Source: Methanosarcinales archaeon Met12 (GTDB lineage: Archaea > Halobacteriota > UBA148 > JAJOKI01). Taken from it: a DNA stretch of 64,000 bases. Numbering within the stretch: position 1 is the stretch's first letter; each line of letters starts with the position of its first letter. Where the stretch lies: the NCBI GenBank assembly GCA_002813105.2, contig CP017966.2, positions 310,001-374,000 of the forward strand. The letters are read 5' to 3'. The translations under genes were made by a program, and so were the position numbers. Below, in pieces: positions 1-8,986 of the stretch. The notes beneath the pieces are model-generated. The model searched no databases, was not told where the DNA came from, and saw only the letters and a list, made by a program, of their open reading frames with translations.

Positions 1-215
1 ACAATGGTGTCTTCTGGACATGGAAGCGATGCAACGATCAACCTTATCGATAAACTAAGAGCGCATCCAGCGCATAATGGATGCTCCTCTATTGATTCTT
101 TAAAAGTGCCCAGGTCTTTTATTCTCAGATTTCGTCCATAGGAACCATCCTGAACGAGCTCCCGATACTCTACGGGCAATACATCCTCGAAACCAGGAGA
201 TATTTTAGGTATCAT
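1..215 (-). CDS. 2-oxoacid:ferredoxin oxidoreductase beta subunit (N-terminal part)
   Basis: The first ~71 residues of a TPP-binding beta subunit of a pyruvate/2-oxoacid:ferredoxin oxidoreductase; the rest lies outside the window. The ATG at 213-215 directly follows the TGA of the alpha-subunit gene, so the two are translationally linked. The translation carries the HPLCAGCALS segment (about residues 46-55), matching the conserved H-x-LC-x-GCG stretch that in this family begins a 4Fe-4S/TPP-binding region. The enzyme would oxidatively decarboxylate a 2-oxoacid to an acyl-CoA, or run in reverse, with ferredoxin in the cytoplasm. Substrate cannot be told from this fragment. Confidence 0.85.
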   Translation of the reverse strand, partial: MIPKISPGFEDVLPVEYRELVQDGSYGRNLRIKDLGTFKESIEEHPLCAGCALSLSIRLIVASLPCPEDTI

Positions 216-1361
216 TCATATCACTCTCGCGAGATTTTTTATTTCACTTAGTATGACTTCAGGAGGCATAGTCATGCCGCCAAATACTCTTGGACCTCCA
301 CAGACTTTTGTGTAATCTGTTCTCGACATGACCTCCCTCGCCAGCCACCCAACGATATTGTGCTCTGGGACCAAGATTGCCTTCGGATTTTCTGTCAGTT
401 CCCGAATTTCCTTATCTGGAAATGGCCTTATTACCTTGACCTTCACCAGCCCGGCATCGATGCCGTCCTTCTGTGCCCGCTCCACTGCCACTCTCGCCTG
501 CGCAGCCGCGGTGCCTGACGCCATCAACAGTATCTCTGCATCTGGATTGGTAACTTCGATGGAACTTCCCAGATATTTTGCAATATGCTTTCGGGAGCGT
601 TCTGCCGCAGCACGGACCTCTTGCTGCCAGCTGGCATGGGCATTATAGCTTATGTAATTGCTTTTCATGACGAACGGGTCTCTTATCTGCCTTATCGGCG
701 GCGTCTCCATGTCCATCGTAGGGCAGGGGGATTTAGATGGGTCATAGGGGGGCAGCATCTCGTCTTCTGGCGTTACCTCAACAATTTCCCTTGTATGCGT
801 GACAAAGAAGCCGTCTGCACACACGCCAACTGGTATGTGCACATCGGGTTGTTCGGCTATGACATATGCCTGAAGAAGCATATCAAAGAATTCCTGGGGG
901 TTCTCGGCATGAAATATCAGCATTCCCGTGTCCATCAGCCACCCAATCTCAATGTTATCTGGCTGAATGGTCAGTGGGGAATTCACGCCCCTGCACATAA
1001 ATGCACATACAATGGGCAATCTCGCACCCGCCCAGCAGGGAAACATCTCAAATGCCCTCAATGTGCCAGGTCCAGATGTAGCAGTGAAAGTTCTAGCGCC
1101 ACCCATTGCTGCACCCGCTACAGCAGCCATTGCGCCAAGTTCGTGTTCAGCCCGATAATAATCCTTCAGATACCCCTCTGCATAAATATCTCCTACTAAA
1201 TGCATGGCCTCGCTCTGCGGCGTAATGGGATATGAAACTCCTATGTCGACATTTGCCCGCTTCACCGCCTCGGCAACTGCCTCGTTTCCAATCAAAAATT
1301 TCTTTTCACGCGGAGCTTCTTTGAGCAGGTATTCGGGGTCCACCACCTTTCTTTCCTTCAT
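216..1361 (-). CDS. 2-oxoacid:ferredoxin oxidoreductase alpha subunit
   Basis: A 381-residue alpha subunit of the pyruvate/2-oxoacid:ferredoxin oxidoreductase family. Residues ~30-60 hold the GVSYPITPQSE motif, the substrate/TPP domain signature, followed by the AEHELGAMAAVAGAAMGGAR and TATSGPGTLRAFEM segments typical of the family; the C-terminal third is the transketolase-C-like domain. It overlaps the upstream CdhB-like gene by 4 bp (ATGA) and abuts the beta gene, so the three form an operon. No separate gamma or delta (ferredoxin) subunit is visible in the window; it may lie beyond the left edge. Pyruvate is the likeliest substrate, but aromatic or branched 2-oxoacids cannot be excluded. 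Confidence 0.88.
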   Translation of the reverse strand: MKERKVVDPEYLLKEAPREKKFLIGNEAVAEAVKRANVDIGVSYPITPQSEAMHLVGDIYAEGYLKDYYRAEHELGAMAAVAGAAMGGARTFTATSGPGTLRAFEMFPCWAGARLPIVCAFMCRGVNSPLTIQPDNIEIGWLMDTGMLIFHAENPQEFFDMLLQAYVIAEQPDVHIPVGVCADGFFVTHTREIVEVTPEDEMLPPYDPSKSPCPTMDMETPPIRQIRDPFVMKSNYISYNAHASWQQEVRAAAERSRKHIAKYLGSSIEVTNPDAEILLMASGTAAAQARVAVERAQKDGIDAGLVKVKVIRPFPDKEIRELTENPKAILVPEHNIVGWLAREVMSRTDYTKVCGGPRVFGGMTMPPEVILSEIKNLARVI

Positions 1362-2008
1362 TTCGACCCCTCTCTAAGTCTTTCAATGACCTTCGTCAAC
1401 CTTCGTATATCCTCGACATGGACATCTCTAAGAGATATCATCGCATCCTCGTGGCCTGGATTGGCACATAGCGCTATCGTATAACAATCGGTTCCGCCCC
1501 TGATGATCTTCAAAGCCAGGTTTGCATAATGGCAGTGAACCCCGGCAAAAACGCATACATCTATCTCGTTGTGCCATATCGTCAAGTTGGGGTGATTGGG
1601 ATTGATCTCCACCTCTGGATTGATCATCGGATACTTAGGTCTGTAATCTGGCATCGGTATGATTTTCATGCCTGGCACCGCTTTTACCATCTCCTGCAGT
1701 GCGACTGCCTTGGCTACCGCCTTTTCTGACACTGCCCACAACACATTTGGCCCAGGGAAAAACGTAGGATTTTTGGCGCCCAGTAATTTTTTGGCAATTG
1801 CCTCCATCGCCACCTTCTCGGACACGATCTGTCCCTCAATCAATCCCTGCCCTTTTTCAGGAAGCACTATGCCCATCGATGCGGCCGCTGGCGAGAGGTA
1901 TGCCTCGGGACCGGGGACGACCTTATAATCTTTTTGCGAACATATTGCTGATGCCATATGAGATTCCAGCCAGTTTTTCGTGAGGAAGAGAATAATAGGG
2001 AAATGCAT
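1358..2008 (-). CDS. CO dehydrogenase epsilon/beta-like (CdhB-family) subunit of the 2-oxoacid oxidoreductase operon
   Basis: A 216-residue protein resembling the small Rossmann-type CdhB (epsilon) subunit of archaeal CO dehydrogenase/acetyl-CoA synthase. Visible features: a KNPTFFPGPNVLWAVSE segment resembling the CdhB nucleotide-domain start, and IDVCVFAGVHCHYANLALK near residues 150-168. Relatives are often annotated 'carbon monoxide dehydrogenase beta subunit family' and sit beside 2-oxoacid oxidoreductases, as here. A role in assembling or tuning electron transfer of the neighbouring oxidoreductase is inference. The first ATG (2008) follows a GGGTGAG tightly; an internal ATG at residue 18 (MASAICSQ) is an alternative start. 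No CdhA/C/D/E genes are in the window. Confidence 0.6.
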   Translation of the reverse strand: MHFPIILFLTKNWLESHMASAICSQKDYKVVPGPEAYLSPAAASMGIVLPEKGQGLIEGQIVSEKVAMEAIAKKLLGAKNPTFFPGPNVLWAVSEKAVAKAVALQEMVKAVPGMKIIPMPDYRPKYPMINPEVEINPNHPNLTIWHNEIDVCVFAGVHCHYANLALKIIRGGTDCYTIALCANPGHEDAMISLRDVHVEDIRRLTKVIERLREGSK

Positions 2009-2088
2009 CTCACCCTTTTCACACGAATGATTGATAATGATTATGTGTGCGGAATATTTTATAGCGCATCATCATATATAAAATTTCG

Positions 2089-2136
2089 TCTTTTGACGAT
2101 GTTGATGCATATGGGTTCGAGACCGTAGAGGAAAGA
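2089..2136 (+). repeat. 48-bp direct repeat, copy 1 (flanks cation ATPase gene)
   Basis: Starts TCTTTTGACGATGTTGATGC. It matches the second copy at 4982-5029 at 46 of 48 positions. The two copies bracket the P-type ATPase gene almost exactly. In the plus strand both keep an open frame reading DDVDAYGFETVEER, so they may be remnants of a coding segment rather than a terminal repeat. Confidence 0.85.
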
Positions 2137-2155
2137 CCTCTTTCTTGAAGTGCTA

Positions 2156-4837
2156 TCATTTAGCCCTTACAACCTTGCGTATCTCGTCAACAATGATGAC
2201 CGAGAAAGCCGCTGCTGCAATCATCAACCAGTCAGAGGATGTTAAGGGAACTGTCCCGAATGCCACCCTGAGGGTCGGCACATATATTGCCGCCAGCATC
2301 AGGAGGAATGAACTCGCCATGGCAAGGATCAACCACTTGTTAGAGAATATCCCCAGCTTAAAAAGGGATGTATCAGCAGATTTGCAGTTCAGGGCATTCA
2401 TAAGCCTCATGGAGATGATTACTGCAAAAAATACCGTCATTGCCTCTTCGAGATTATCGCCTTGGAGGTTATAAATAAAAAGTCCGAACGCACATAAAGC
2501 GATCCATATTCCCATTAATGGAATAAATGCGAGTGCATGACGGTTAAAGATGCTTTCTTTGGGATTACGGGGAGGTTTTTTCATAACCCCGGGCTCTGGC
2601 GGCTCAACACTTAAGGCTACTGCAGGCGCACCGTCCATGAGGAGATTAATAAAGAGTATCTGGACAGCAGAAAGGGGCAGAGGCAGTCCAGCAAAGAGCG
2701 CTGCCACCATGCCGAATACCGAACCCGTATTGCCTGTAAGGAGATATACGAGGTATTTTCTGATATTTGCAAATATAGTTCTTCCCTCTTCTACTGCAGA
2801 GACTATGGATGTGAAATTGTCATCAAGGAGTATCATATGCGATGCCTCCTTTGAGACATCGGTTCCTGTAATGCCCATTGCTACTCCGATATCAGCCTGC
2901 TTTAATGCCGGTGCATCATTGACTCCATCACCTGTCATTGCAGCGATATGGCCGTTTTTCTGAAGCGCCTTAACTATCCTGATTTTGTGTTCAGGAGAGA
3001 CCCTGGCGTATATCTCTATTGTCTCCACTCTCTTTTCAAATTCCTCATCCGACATGCTGTCAAGGTCAATGCCGCTCACTGCCTCGCCAATCCTGAGGAT
3101 GCCCAGCTCCTTTCCAATTGCCATGGCTGTAATCTTATGGTCACCTGTAATCATAAGAGGTTTTATCCCTGCCTCTTCACATACCTTTACAGCCTCTTTT
3201 ACCTCCTCTCTCGGAGGGTCTATCATCCCGGCTAAGCCGGCGAAGACCATATCCTGTTCTATGTTTTCCTTGGGATAGGTCATTCCCGGCTCAATGACCT
3301 GATAGGACATGCCAACTACTCTCAATGCCTGAGAGGCCATCTCATGGGCTGCATTCAGGATTGCCTCCCTGTCTTCTTGGGTAAGGGCTCGCTCCTTAAG
3401 TCCATCAGAATATATATACTTGCATGTGCTCAGGATTACTTCAGGCGCTCCCTTACTATAGGCAAGTCTCTCACTGTCAGGTGTGGAATGGATGGTCGTC
3501 ATCCTTTTTCGTTCTGATGTAAATGGCACCTCGTCATCCCGCTTGTAATAGTTGTTAAGTTCAAACTGTTTTAAGCCTGCTTTTGCTGCTGCAACGGTAA
3601 GTGCGCCTTCTGTAGGGTCGCCTTTGATATTCCAGATACCTTCTTGCTCTTTGAATACAAGTTCAGCGTCATTGCACAGAGCGCCAATTCTTAAAAGGGA
3701 CTGAAGATGGGGGTCATTATGCGGGTAAGTCTTCCCATTAGCAAAAAATTCTCCTTCTGGTATGTAGCCGCTCCCTGAGACATCAATAAATTTGTTATTA
3801 GCCCAGAGCCTGCGCACCGTCATCTCATTTCTGGTAAGAGTGCCTGTCTTATCTGAACAGATATATGTCACACATCCCAGCGTTTCCACAGAGGAAAGTT
3901 TTCTTATGAGGGCGTGCTTTTTAACCATCCTTCTAACGCCGAGTGCAAGGCTTATGGTGACCACTGCCGGCAATGCCTCAGGAATTACGGCAACAGCTAA
4001 TGCGACACCCCAAACAAACATCTCCAATATGGGGTATCCCCTGAGGACGCCAAATATGGCGATAACTCCACAGAGTATTAAGGCAACGATACCAATAGAT
4101 TTGCTTATCCGGTCCATGTTGACCTGAAGAGGTGTTTTCTTTTCTTCTACCTCCTGGAGCATATCTGCTATCTTGCCGAACTCTGTCTGCATTCCTGTTG
4201 CGGTTACAACAAATTTGCCCCTGCCATAAGTGGCTATCGTGCCGAAAAATGCCATATTTTTCTGGTCCCCGGTTGCCACCTTTTCCTTTTCTATTGGATT
4301 TCCGGTCTTTTCAACAGGGACAGATTCGCCTGTTAAGGATGCTTCATCTGTCTTCAGGTTTATTGCCTCAGCAATACGGCCATCAGCAGGTATCTTATCA
4401 CCTGTCCTGAGGAGAACAATGTCCCCTGGCACAAGCTCACTCGCTGGTATATCCTCTTCTTTGCCTCCTCTTAAGACCTTTGCAATGGGTGCGGCCAGTC
4501 GCCTTAATGCCTCTAATGCCTTTTCTGCCCTGTATTCCTGAACAAAGCCGAGGACACCTGCCATAATGACTATTGCCATTATTGTGATAAACTCCACCTC
4601 CTTACCGAGAAATGCAGAGACCGCAGCCGCTATAATAAGGATTATTACGAGGAAGTTTGTAAATTGGGCAAGGAGCAGAAGAAGAGGGAATTCCCCTTTC
4701 TTTTTAACGAGTTCATTGTGGCCGAATTTTTCTAATCGCTGTCTCGCCTCTTCATGGCTTAACCCATGAAGGCTTGAACCCAGATTGGTCAACACACCTT
4801 CTATTGTCAGACTATAAGGTTGCTTGTCTTTTTCCAT
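2156..4837 (-). CDS. P-type cation-transporting ATPase (P2A, Ca2+-type)
   Basis: An 893-residue complete P-type ATPase. In order: N-terminal cation-ATPase domain, actuator domain with TGES (LTGESVPVEK), M4 with IPEALPAVVT, phosphorylation site CSDKTGTLTRNEM, nucleotide domain, hinge MTGDGVNDAPALK, and M5-M10. M6 carries NLLMDGAPAVALSVEPPE, close to the N-x4-D-G-PPA calcium-binding motif of SERCA/PMR1 pumps, so outward Ca2+ transport is most likely; Mn2+ or H+ are alternatives. It stands alone, minus strand, with GGTGGG before the ATG. The gene is bracketed by the 48-bp direct repeat and its style resembles bacterial homologues, so lateral acquisition is plausible. Confidence 0.92.
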   Translation of the reverse strand: MEKDKQPYSLTIEGVLTNLGSSLHGLSHEEARQRLEKFGHNELVKKKGEFPLLLLLAQFTNFLVIILIIAAAVSAFLGKEVEFITIMAIVIMAGVLGFVQEYRAEKALEALRRLAAPIAKVLRGGKEEDIPASELVPGDIVLLRTGDKIPADGRIAEAINLKTDEASLTGESVPVEKTGNPIEKEKVATGDQKNMAFFGTIATYGRGKFVVTATGMQTEFGKIADMLQEVEEKKTPLQVNMDRISKSIGIVALILCGVIAIFGVLRGYPILEMFVWGVALAVAVIPEALPAVVTISLALGVRRMVKKHALIRKLSSVETLGCVTYICSDKTGTLTRNEMTVRRLWANNKFIDVSGSGYIPEGEFFANGKTYPHNDPHLQSLLRIGALCNDAELVFKEQEGIWNIKGDPTEGALTVAAAKAGLKQFELNNYYKRDDEVPFTSERKRMTTIHSTPDSERLAYSKGAPEVILSTCKYIYSDGLKERALTQEDREAILNAAHEMASQALRVVGMSYQVIEPGMTYPKENIEQDMVFAGLAGMIDPPREEVKEAVKVCEEAGIKPLMITGDHKITAMAIGKELGILRIGEAVSGIDLDSMSDEEFEKRVETIEIYARVSPEHKIRIVKALQKNGHIAAMTGDGVNDAPALKQADIGVAMGITGTDVSKEASHMILLDDNFTSIVSAVEEGRTIFANIRKYLVYLLTGNTGSVFGMVAALFAGLPLPLSAVQILFINLLMDGAPAVALSVEPPEPGVMKKPPRNPKESIFNRHALAFIPLMGIWIALCAFGLFIYNLQGDNLEEAMTVFFAVIISMRLMNALNCKSADTSLFKLGIFSNKWLILAMASSFLLMLAAIYVPTLRVAFGTVPLTSSDWLMIAAAAFSVIIVDEIRKVVRAK

Positions 4838-4897
4838 AAGCGCATTCCCACCTTATTTTTAATCAAAAGAATTCCTCTATCTTATCGGTCAGGAGGA

Positions 4898-4980
4898 GCT
4901 TTGCTCCTAAATAGGTTTTGCTCCTAAACTCTCTCATCTGCTTCCAGAGTCGGTGAAAATTAGTACTTTAGGAGCAAAGC
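4898..4980. repeat. Inverted repeat in ATPase/sbtB intergenic region
   Basis: Arms GCTTTGCTCCTAAA (4898-4911) and TTTAGGAGCAAAGC (4967-4980) are exact reverse complements about 55 bp apart, with a third partial copy (TTTGCTCCTAAAC, ~4916-4928). It could be a terminator-like hairpin or a small mobile remnant. The 217-bp gap 4838-5054 otherwise holds only the direct repeat copy. Confidence 0.7.
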
Positions 4981-4981
4981 A

Positions 4982-5029
4982 TCTTTTGACGATGTTGATG
5001 CATATGGGTTCGAGATCGTAGAAGAAAGA
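4982..5029 (+). repeat. 48-bp direct repeat, copy 2
   Basis: Second copy of the element at 2089-2136, differing at two positions. It lies just downstream of the sbtB stop codon and upstream of the ATPase start. Confidence 0.85.
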
Positions 5030-5054
5030 TACAAAGACGTCCTAATATCCGTTT

Positions 5055-5375
5055 TCATTCAGGTACATGGAACTTTTTTGCCCGAATTATCTCTACATCT
5101 AACATGTAAACTATGCCGGCATAGTTTTTAAAGAACCTCTCCATCATTTCAACAGCTATTTTTTTGGCTACTTCTTCACTTGTTATGGTATCTATTCTGA
5201 CGTTCTTAAACAGACCGCTAAAACTATTTCCAGACCTTACGCCTCTTTCTCCTTTACCCGTAGCACTCTGTACGGTGTAACCATCGACCCCTAGTTCAGT
5301 CATCATTTCTATGACATCATCCAGTATGGATGCCTCTGTTACAATCACCACTTTTTTTGCTTTATGGAATTTCAT
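5055..5375 (-). CDS. sbtB: PII-like regulator of bicarbonate transporter (SbtB-like)
   Basis: A 106-residue PII-fold (ferredoxin-like) protein. The first strand KKVVIVTEASILDDVIEMMTELGVDGYTV and the loop GKGERGVRSGNSF are typical of SbtB-type PII-like proteins, which bind adenine nucleotides and set the activity of SbtA at the membrane. A good GGAGGTGA lies upstream of the ATG. It directly follows the sbtA gene (61 bp gap) on the same strand, which supports the pairing. It lacks the classical PII uridylylation-loop tyrosine context of GlnB, so nitrogen control is unlikely. Confidence 0.82.
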   Translation of the reverse strand: MKFHKAKKVVIVTEASILDDVIEMMTELGVDGYTVQSATGKGERGVRSGNSFSGLFKNVRIDTITSEEVAKKIAVEMMERFFKNYAGIVYMLDVEIIRAKKFHVPE

Positions 5376-5436
5376 GATGTTTCACCTCCCACTTTTCCTC
5401 TTGTTCATCATATATTTATACTATACACCATCTTGA

Positions 5437-6444
5437 CTAAAAACCAAAGACCATCTGGCCCAATGCCAGAAAAAGCGGGATGCAAACGGCGATTGCCACC
5501 GGCGTACCCAAACCCGTTGAGGTCCCGATATAAGCCGAAGGATTGGCAGTAGGTATCCCAGCCCTGATGGTCGGTGGCCCGGAGATATCAGAGTTTGAAG
5601 CAGCAATAACTGCCAACATAATCACGCCCCCTGGACTGAGACCGACCAGTAGATGGGCAACATAGCCCAACCCAAACCCCATTAAGCCGTGTACAATCGG
5701 ACCTACGAAGGCATAAGCGACGTACCAATGTGCAACTTTTGCCAAATCCTTTAAGTGCTTGTAGGCTTCTATGCCCAGAATCAACATCAACACTGATAAA
5801 AAGCCTCTAAAAAGCGGATCAAAAAACCCTTCGAAAACCTTTTCCGGCTTAGTGATTAATCCCAGCACGACCCCCATAATCAAAACCGTCAGCGCCGCTC
5901 CCTGAAGACAATCCTTGATGATCGGCCAGATAGCAACCTTGGCGCCAGCGCCGCCTTTTTCCTTACTCATGTATAAGTTGGCCAAAACAATTGCCGTAAC
6001 CAAGGCCGGGATGTCCATGAAGGGGTATAGTGCTGGCACCCATGCTTCGTAAAAAACCCCTGCTCCTTCCAGCATCATCAGTCCGGCCGCCAAGGTGGAA
6101 CCACTCACCGCACCAAATAACCCCAAGGTGGCAAAGGCATCGTCTTTCTTTATTCCCGGGAGCCGTGCAAACGTAATCGAGCCCAGTAAAACAATGCCGA
6201 TTCCCAGGATTGCACTAAAGACGGCCGGTAGCAACATCTCCACAATATTCGCATCTCGAATTGCCATGCCACCCTTTAAGCCGATTCTCATTAAAAGCAT
6301 AAATACGCAAAATTGATAGATAGCATCCGGGATGCGCAACTTGCTGTTAAAGGCGGCGATGACCATTCCGGCAATTAAAAAGGCCAACGTGGGTGATTGT
6401 ACTTGGGCAATGAACCTATTGAAAAACTCCAACAATATTTCCAT
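5437..6444 (-). CDS. sbtA: Sodium-dependent bicarbonate transporter (SbtA family)
   Basis: A 335-residue membrane protein of the SbtA family with about ten hydrophobic helices arranged as an inverted repeat; segments such as VSGSTLAAGLMMLEGAG and AASNSDISGPPTIRAG (C-terminal half) are characteristic. SbtA imports HCO3- with Na+. Start ATG is preceded by AGGAGGGTATAAC. The sbtB gene follows immediately. In an archaeal anaerobe the pair would feed carboxylating enzymes or balance internal bicarbonate; that use is inference. Confidence 0.88.
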   Translation of the reverse strand: MEILLEFFNRFIAQVQSPTLAFLIAGMVIAAFNSKLRIPDAIYQFCVFMLLMRIGLKGGMAIRDANIVEMLLPAVFSAILGIGIVLLGSITFARLPGIKKDDAFATLGLFGAVSGSTLAAGLMMLEGAGVFYEAWVPALYPFMDIPALVTAIVLANLYMSKEKGGAGAKVAIWPIIKDCLQGAALTVLIMGVVLGLITKPEKVFEGFFDPLFRGFLSVLMLILGIEAYKHLKDLAKVAHWYVAYAFVGPIVHGLMGFGLGYVAHLLVGLSPGGVIMLAVIAASNSDISGPPTIRAGIPTANPSAYIGTSTGLGTPVAIAVCIPLFLALGQMVFGF

Positions 6445-6531
6445 GTTATACCCTCCTATATTTCACCTAGTTTGCAAAATCATAATGATTATTAATTATA
6501 TATACCTTGCGGTTAAAATTAACAATGAAGA

Positions 6532-7023
6532 TTATCGCCCTGCCTCTAACTTCCTTGCTTTCTCTTCTACTTCTTCCCTCAATTTTTCTTTATACAATTT
6601 AACCTTTTTCCTGATTCCAGGATGCTTTACCCCGAGAATCTGCGCTGCAAGGATGCCTGCATTTTTTGCATTGTTTATCGCCACGGTGGCAACCGGCACC
6701 CCGGCCGGCATCTGCACGATAGAATAGAGGGAATCCGCTCCCTTTAGAGCAGACGTTTCGATGGGCACGCCGATTACAGGCAATGGGCTTATGGATGCCA
6801 CCATGCCCGGCAGGTGAGCGGCTCCGCCAGCCCCGGCGATTATGACCTCTATTCCTTTTTTTTCCGCCGTAGATGCGTATTCAAACATCCTATCTGGAGT
6901 TCTGTGCGCTGATACTATCGTGAGCTCATATTTTATGCCGAAATCATCTAATACCTCTGCCGCTGCCCTCATCACCGGCAAATCAGAGTCGCTGCCCATG
7001 ATGATTCCTACTAATTTTTCCAT
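6532..7023 (-). CDS. purE: N5-carboxyaminoimidazole ribonucleotide mutase
   Basis: A 163-residue class I Pur[11 protein letters not shown] at the N-terminus and [10 protein letters not shown] plus [15 protein letters not shown] form the active-site loops with the conserved Ser, His and Gly residues. It converts N5-CAIR to CAIR in purine synthesis. It lies 2 bp downstream of purK; the presence of PurK supports the two-step, class I route. The start is preceded by GGAGG. Confidence 0.95.
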   Translation of the reverse strand: MEKLVGIIMGSDSDLPVMRAAAEVLDDFGIKYELTIVSAHRTPDRMFEYASTAEKKGIEVIIAGAGGAAHLPGMVASISPLPVIGVPIETSALKGADSLYSIVQMPAGVPVATVAINNAKNAGILAAQILGVKHPGIRKKVKLYKEKLREEVEEKARKLEAGR

Positions 7024-7025
7024 TT

Positions 7026-8222
7026 TCAGACCTCCTTTGCCATCATTCTAAGAAAACTTCTTGCCCTATTTGCTTTTTCCATTGCCTTTTCAACATCCTC
7101 ATCTATAACCGTTATGTGCCCCATCTTTCTTCCAGGCTTCGTCATCGCCTTTCCATAGAAATGCAATGCTACGCCAGGAATTGATAAAGCTCCTTGTATT
7201 CCCTCTAAGATGGCGGGGCCCTCATATCCTTCTTCTCCGAGAATGTTTATCATAACTGCCGGGGTTAACAGTTCCGTCGAACCAAGCGGCAGCCCTGTTA
7301 CCGCACGAATATGCTGCTCAAATTGAGAAGTTACGCACGCCTCTATCGTGTAATGCCCGGAGTTGTGAGGCCTGGGTGCTATCTCGTTTATCAGCACCTC
7401 TCCATTTACGAGAAACATCTCTATTCCAAAAATCCCTGCGCCTTTGAGCGCCTTCATGGTTTTCATTGCAATCTCTCTTGCTTTGTTGTGAATATCTTCT
7501 CCAACCCTGGCAGGAGCGACCACTGTGTGGCAGATGTTATTTTTGTGCATGGTTTCCGCTACTGGATGACATCTGACCTCGCCCTGCGTGCCTCTCGCCA
7601 CCATCACCGCCAGCTCTTTTTCAAAACCAATGAGCTCCTCTACTATTAGCTCTTTATCTGAAAAATTTCTATAGAAATTTTTCTCTATAAATGAATGGAA
7701 TGCCGGTTCTATCTGCTCCCTGGTGTGAATCACATAGTTGCCCCGGCCATCATACCCTCCCTTACATGTTTTTAGAACGACCGGCAATCCTAACTCTTCA
7801 CCTGCCCGGATAAGGCAGTCCAAACTTTCCACTTTCTCATACCGTGGAATTGGTAGCCCTGCCTTCTTCAACAAATCCTTTTGCCATAGCCTGTTCTGGA
7901 TGGTTCTAAGGGTGTCTGGTGATGGATGTATTGTGTGCCCCTCACCTTCCAGCTCTTTTAAAACACCAGCGTTGATGTGCTCAATATCGTAGGTGGTGAC
8001 ATCGCTATCTGAAACAATTTCCCTTATTTTCTCCTCATCATAGAAACTTCCAACGATATGTCTGTCTGCAACCTGGGCAGCAGGACAATTGGGCGACGGG
8101 TCCAATATTGTGACATAGAATCCCATTTTCTTGGCTTCCTGGGTCATCATCTTTCCCAGCTGCCCTCCGCCGATTATGCCTATTTTTGTCGGCGGGCTTG
8201 ATGTTAGCGCCTCTATCACCAT
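7026..8222 (-). CDS. purK: N5-carboxyaminoimidazole ribonucleotide synthase
   Basis: A 398-residue ATP-grasp enzyme. The N-terminal [20 protein letters not shown] is the PurK biotin-carboxylase-like preATP fold; the ATP-grasp core has [27 protein letters not shown] and [33 protein letters not shown]. It makes N5-CAIR from AIR, ATP and bicarbonate, so it consumes the ion imported by SbtA nearby. Followed by purE, preceded by larB with a 1-bp gap, which points to a single operon. Confidence 0.95.
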   Translation of the reverse strand: MVIEALTSSPPTKIGIIGGGQLGKMMTQEAKKMGFYVTILDPSPNCPAAQVADRHIVGSFYDEEKIREIVSDSDVTTYDIEHINAGVLKELEGEGHTIHPSPDTLRTIQNRLWQKDLLKKAGLPIPRYEKVESLDCLIRAGEELGLPVVLKTCKGGYDGRGNYVIHTREQIEPAFHSFIEKNFYRNFSDKELIVEELIGFEKELAVMVARGTQGEVRCHPVAETMHKNNICHTVVAPARVGEDIHNKAREIAMKTMKALKGAGIFGIEMFLVNGEVLINEIAPRPHNSGHYTIEACVTSQFEQHIRAVTGLPLGSTELLTPAVMINILGEEGYEGPAILEGIQGALSIPGVALHFYGKAMTKPGRKMGHITVIDEDVEKAMEKANRARSFLRMMAKEV

Positions 8223-8223
8223 G

Positions 8224-8985
8224 TTATATCCTCGACTGCTTGGCTACGATGGCAGCAAAAACACCGGCTCCGAAACCATTGTCTATGTTAACAACAGCCA
8301 GTCCTGGCGAACAGGTTTGGAGCATGGTCATAAGCCCTGCTATGCCATCTTTGCCCATCCCATATCCAACAGATGTTGGCACGCCAACCACCGGAACGTC
8401 AACGTGACTCGACACTACGATGGGCAGCACCGCATCCATACCGGCAACCACCACTATCGCGGCTACATTTTTTTCCAGCATCTCCGTCAGAGGTTCATAG
8501 AGCCGATGAATTCCTGCCACTCCGACGTCATATGCCTTTATCACTTCGCAGCCCATGACCTCGGCGGTCACCACCACCTCTTCCGCTACAGAAATGTCTG
8601 CCGTGCCCGCTGCCAGCACCCCAATCCTGCCAGCCTTTGGAAAAAGATGCCCCTCACGTTTGAGGATGACGGTCCTGGCCTTTTGGTTGCGTATCAGTTC
8701 ATAACCATCGGGCAAATTACCCTCAAGTTCAGCTACATCCTCCTCTTTCACACGGGTTATCAGAGCATATCCGTTCTCTTCTGCCATCGCCAGTGCAAGC
8801 CTTCGCACATCCTCGGGACGTTTGTCCTGCGCCAAAATCGCTTCTGGCGCCCCGGTCCTCTGTGCCCTGTTTACATCGAGTTTTGCAACATCTCCCACCC
8901 TTTTTATGTTCAGCACCCTCAGTTTATTCTTGGCGGTGGCTATGTCGATTTCTCCCCTCAAAAGTGCTCTTAAAACGTCTTCCAT
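8224..8985 (-). CDS. larB: LarB-family PurE-like carboxylase
   Basis: A ~253-residue protein with a C-terminal PurE-like domain (VLAAGTADISVAEEVVVTAE, VVVAGMDAVLPIVVSSHVDVPVVGVPTSVGYG). LarB carboxylates and hydrolyses nicotinic acid adenine dinucleotide in making the nickel-pincer cofactor of lactate racemase. I place the start at ATG 8985 (MEDVLRALLRG), 1 bp from the stop of the aldehyde oxidoreductase gene; the frame is open further upstream but that would overlap the neighbour. LarC and LarE are not in the window, and in archaea LarB-like genes often sit beside purine genes, so the actual substrate may differ. Confidence 0.82.
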   Translation of the reverse strand: MEDVLRALLRGEIDIATAKNKLRVLNIKRVGDVAKLDVNRAQRTGAPEAILAQDKRPEDVRRLALAMAEENGYALITRVKEEDVAELEGNLPDGYELIRNQKARTVILKREGHLFPKAGRIGVLAAGTADISVAEEVVVTAEVMGCEVIKAYDVGVAGIHRLYEPLTEMLEKNVAAIVVVAGMDAVLPIVVSSHVDVPVVGVPTSVGYGMGKDGIAGLMTMLQTCSPGLAVVNIDNGFGAGVFAAIVAKQSRI

Positions 8986-8986
8986 C

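Noticed and set aside
4982-5050. Repeat's DDVDAYGFETVEER frame as a genuine small gene
   Set aside because: No start with RBS and no stop-to-start length beyond the repeat; better explained as a remnant.
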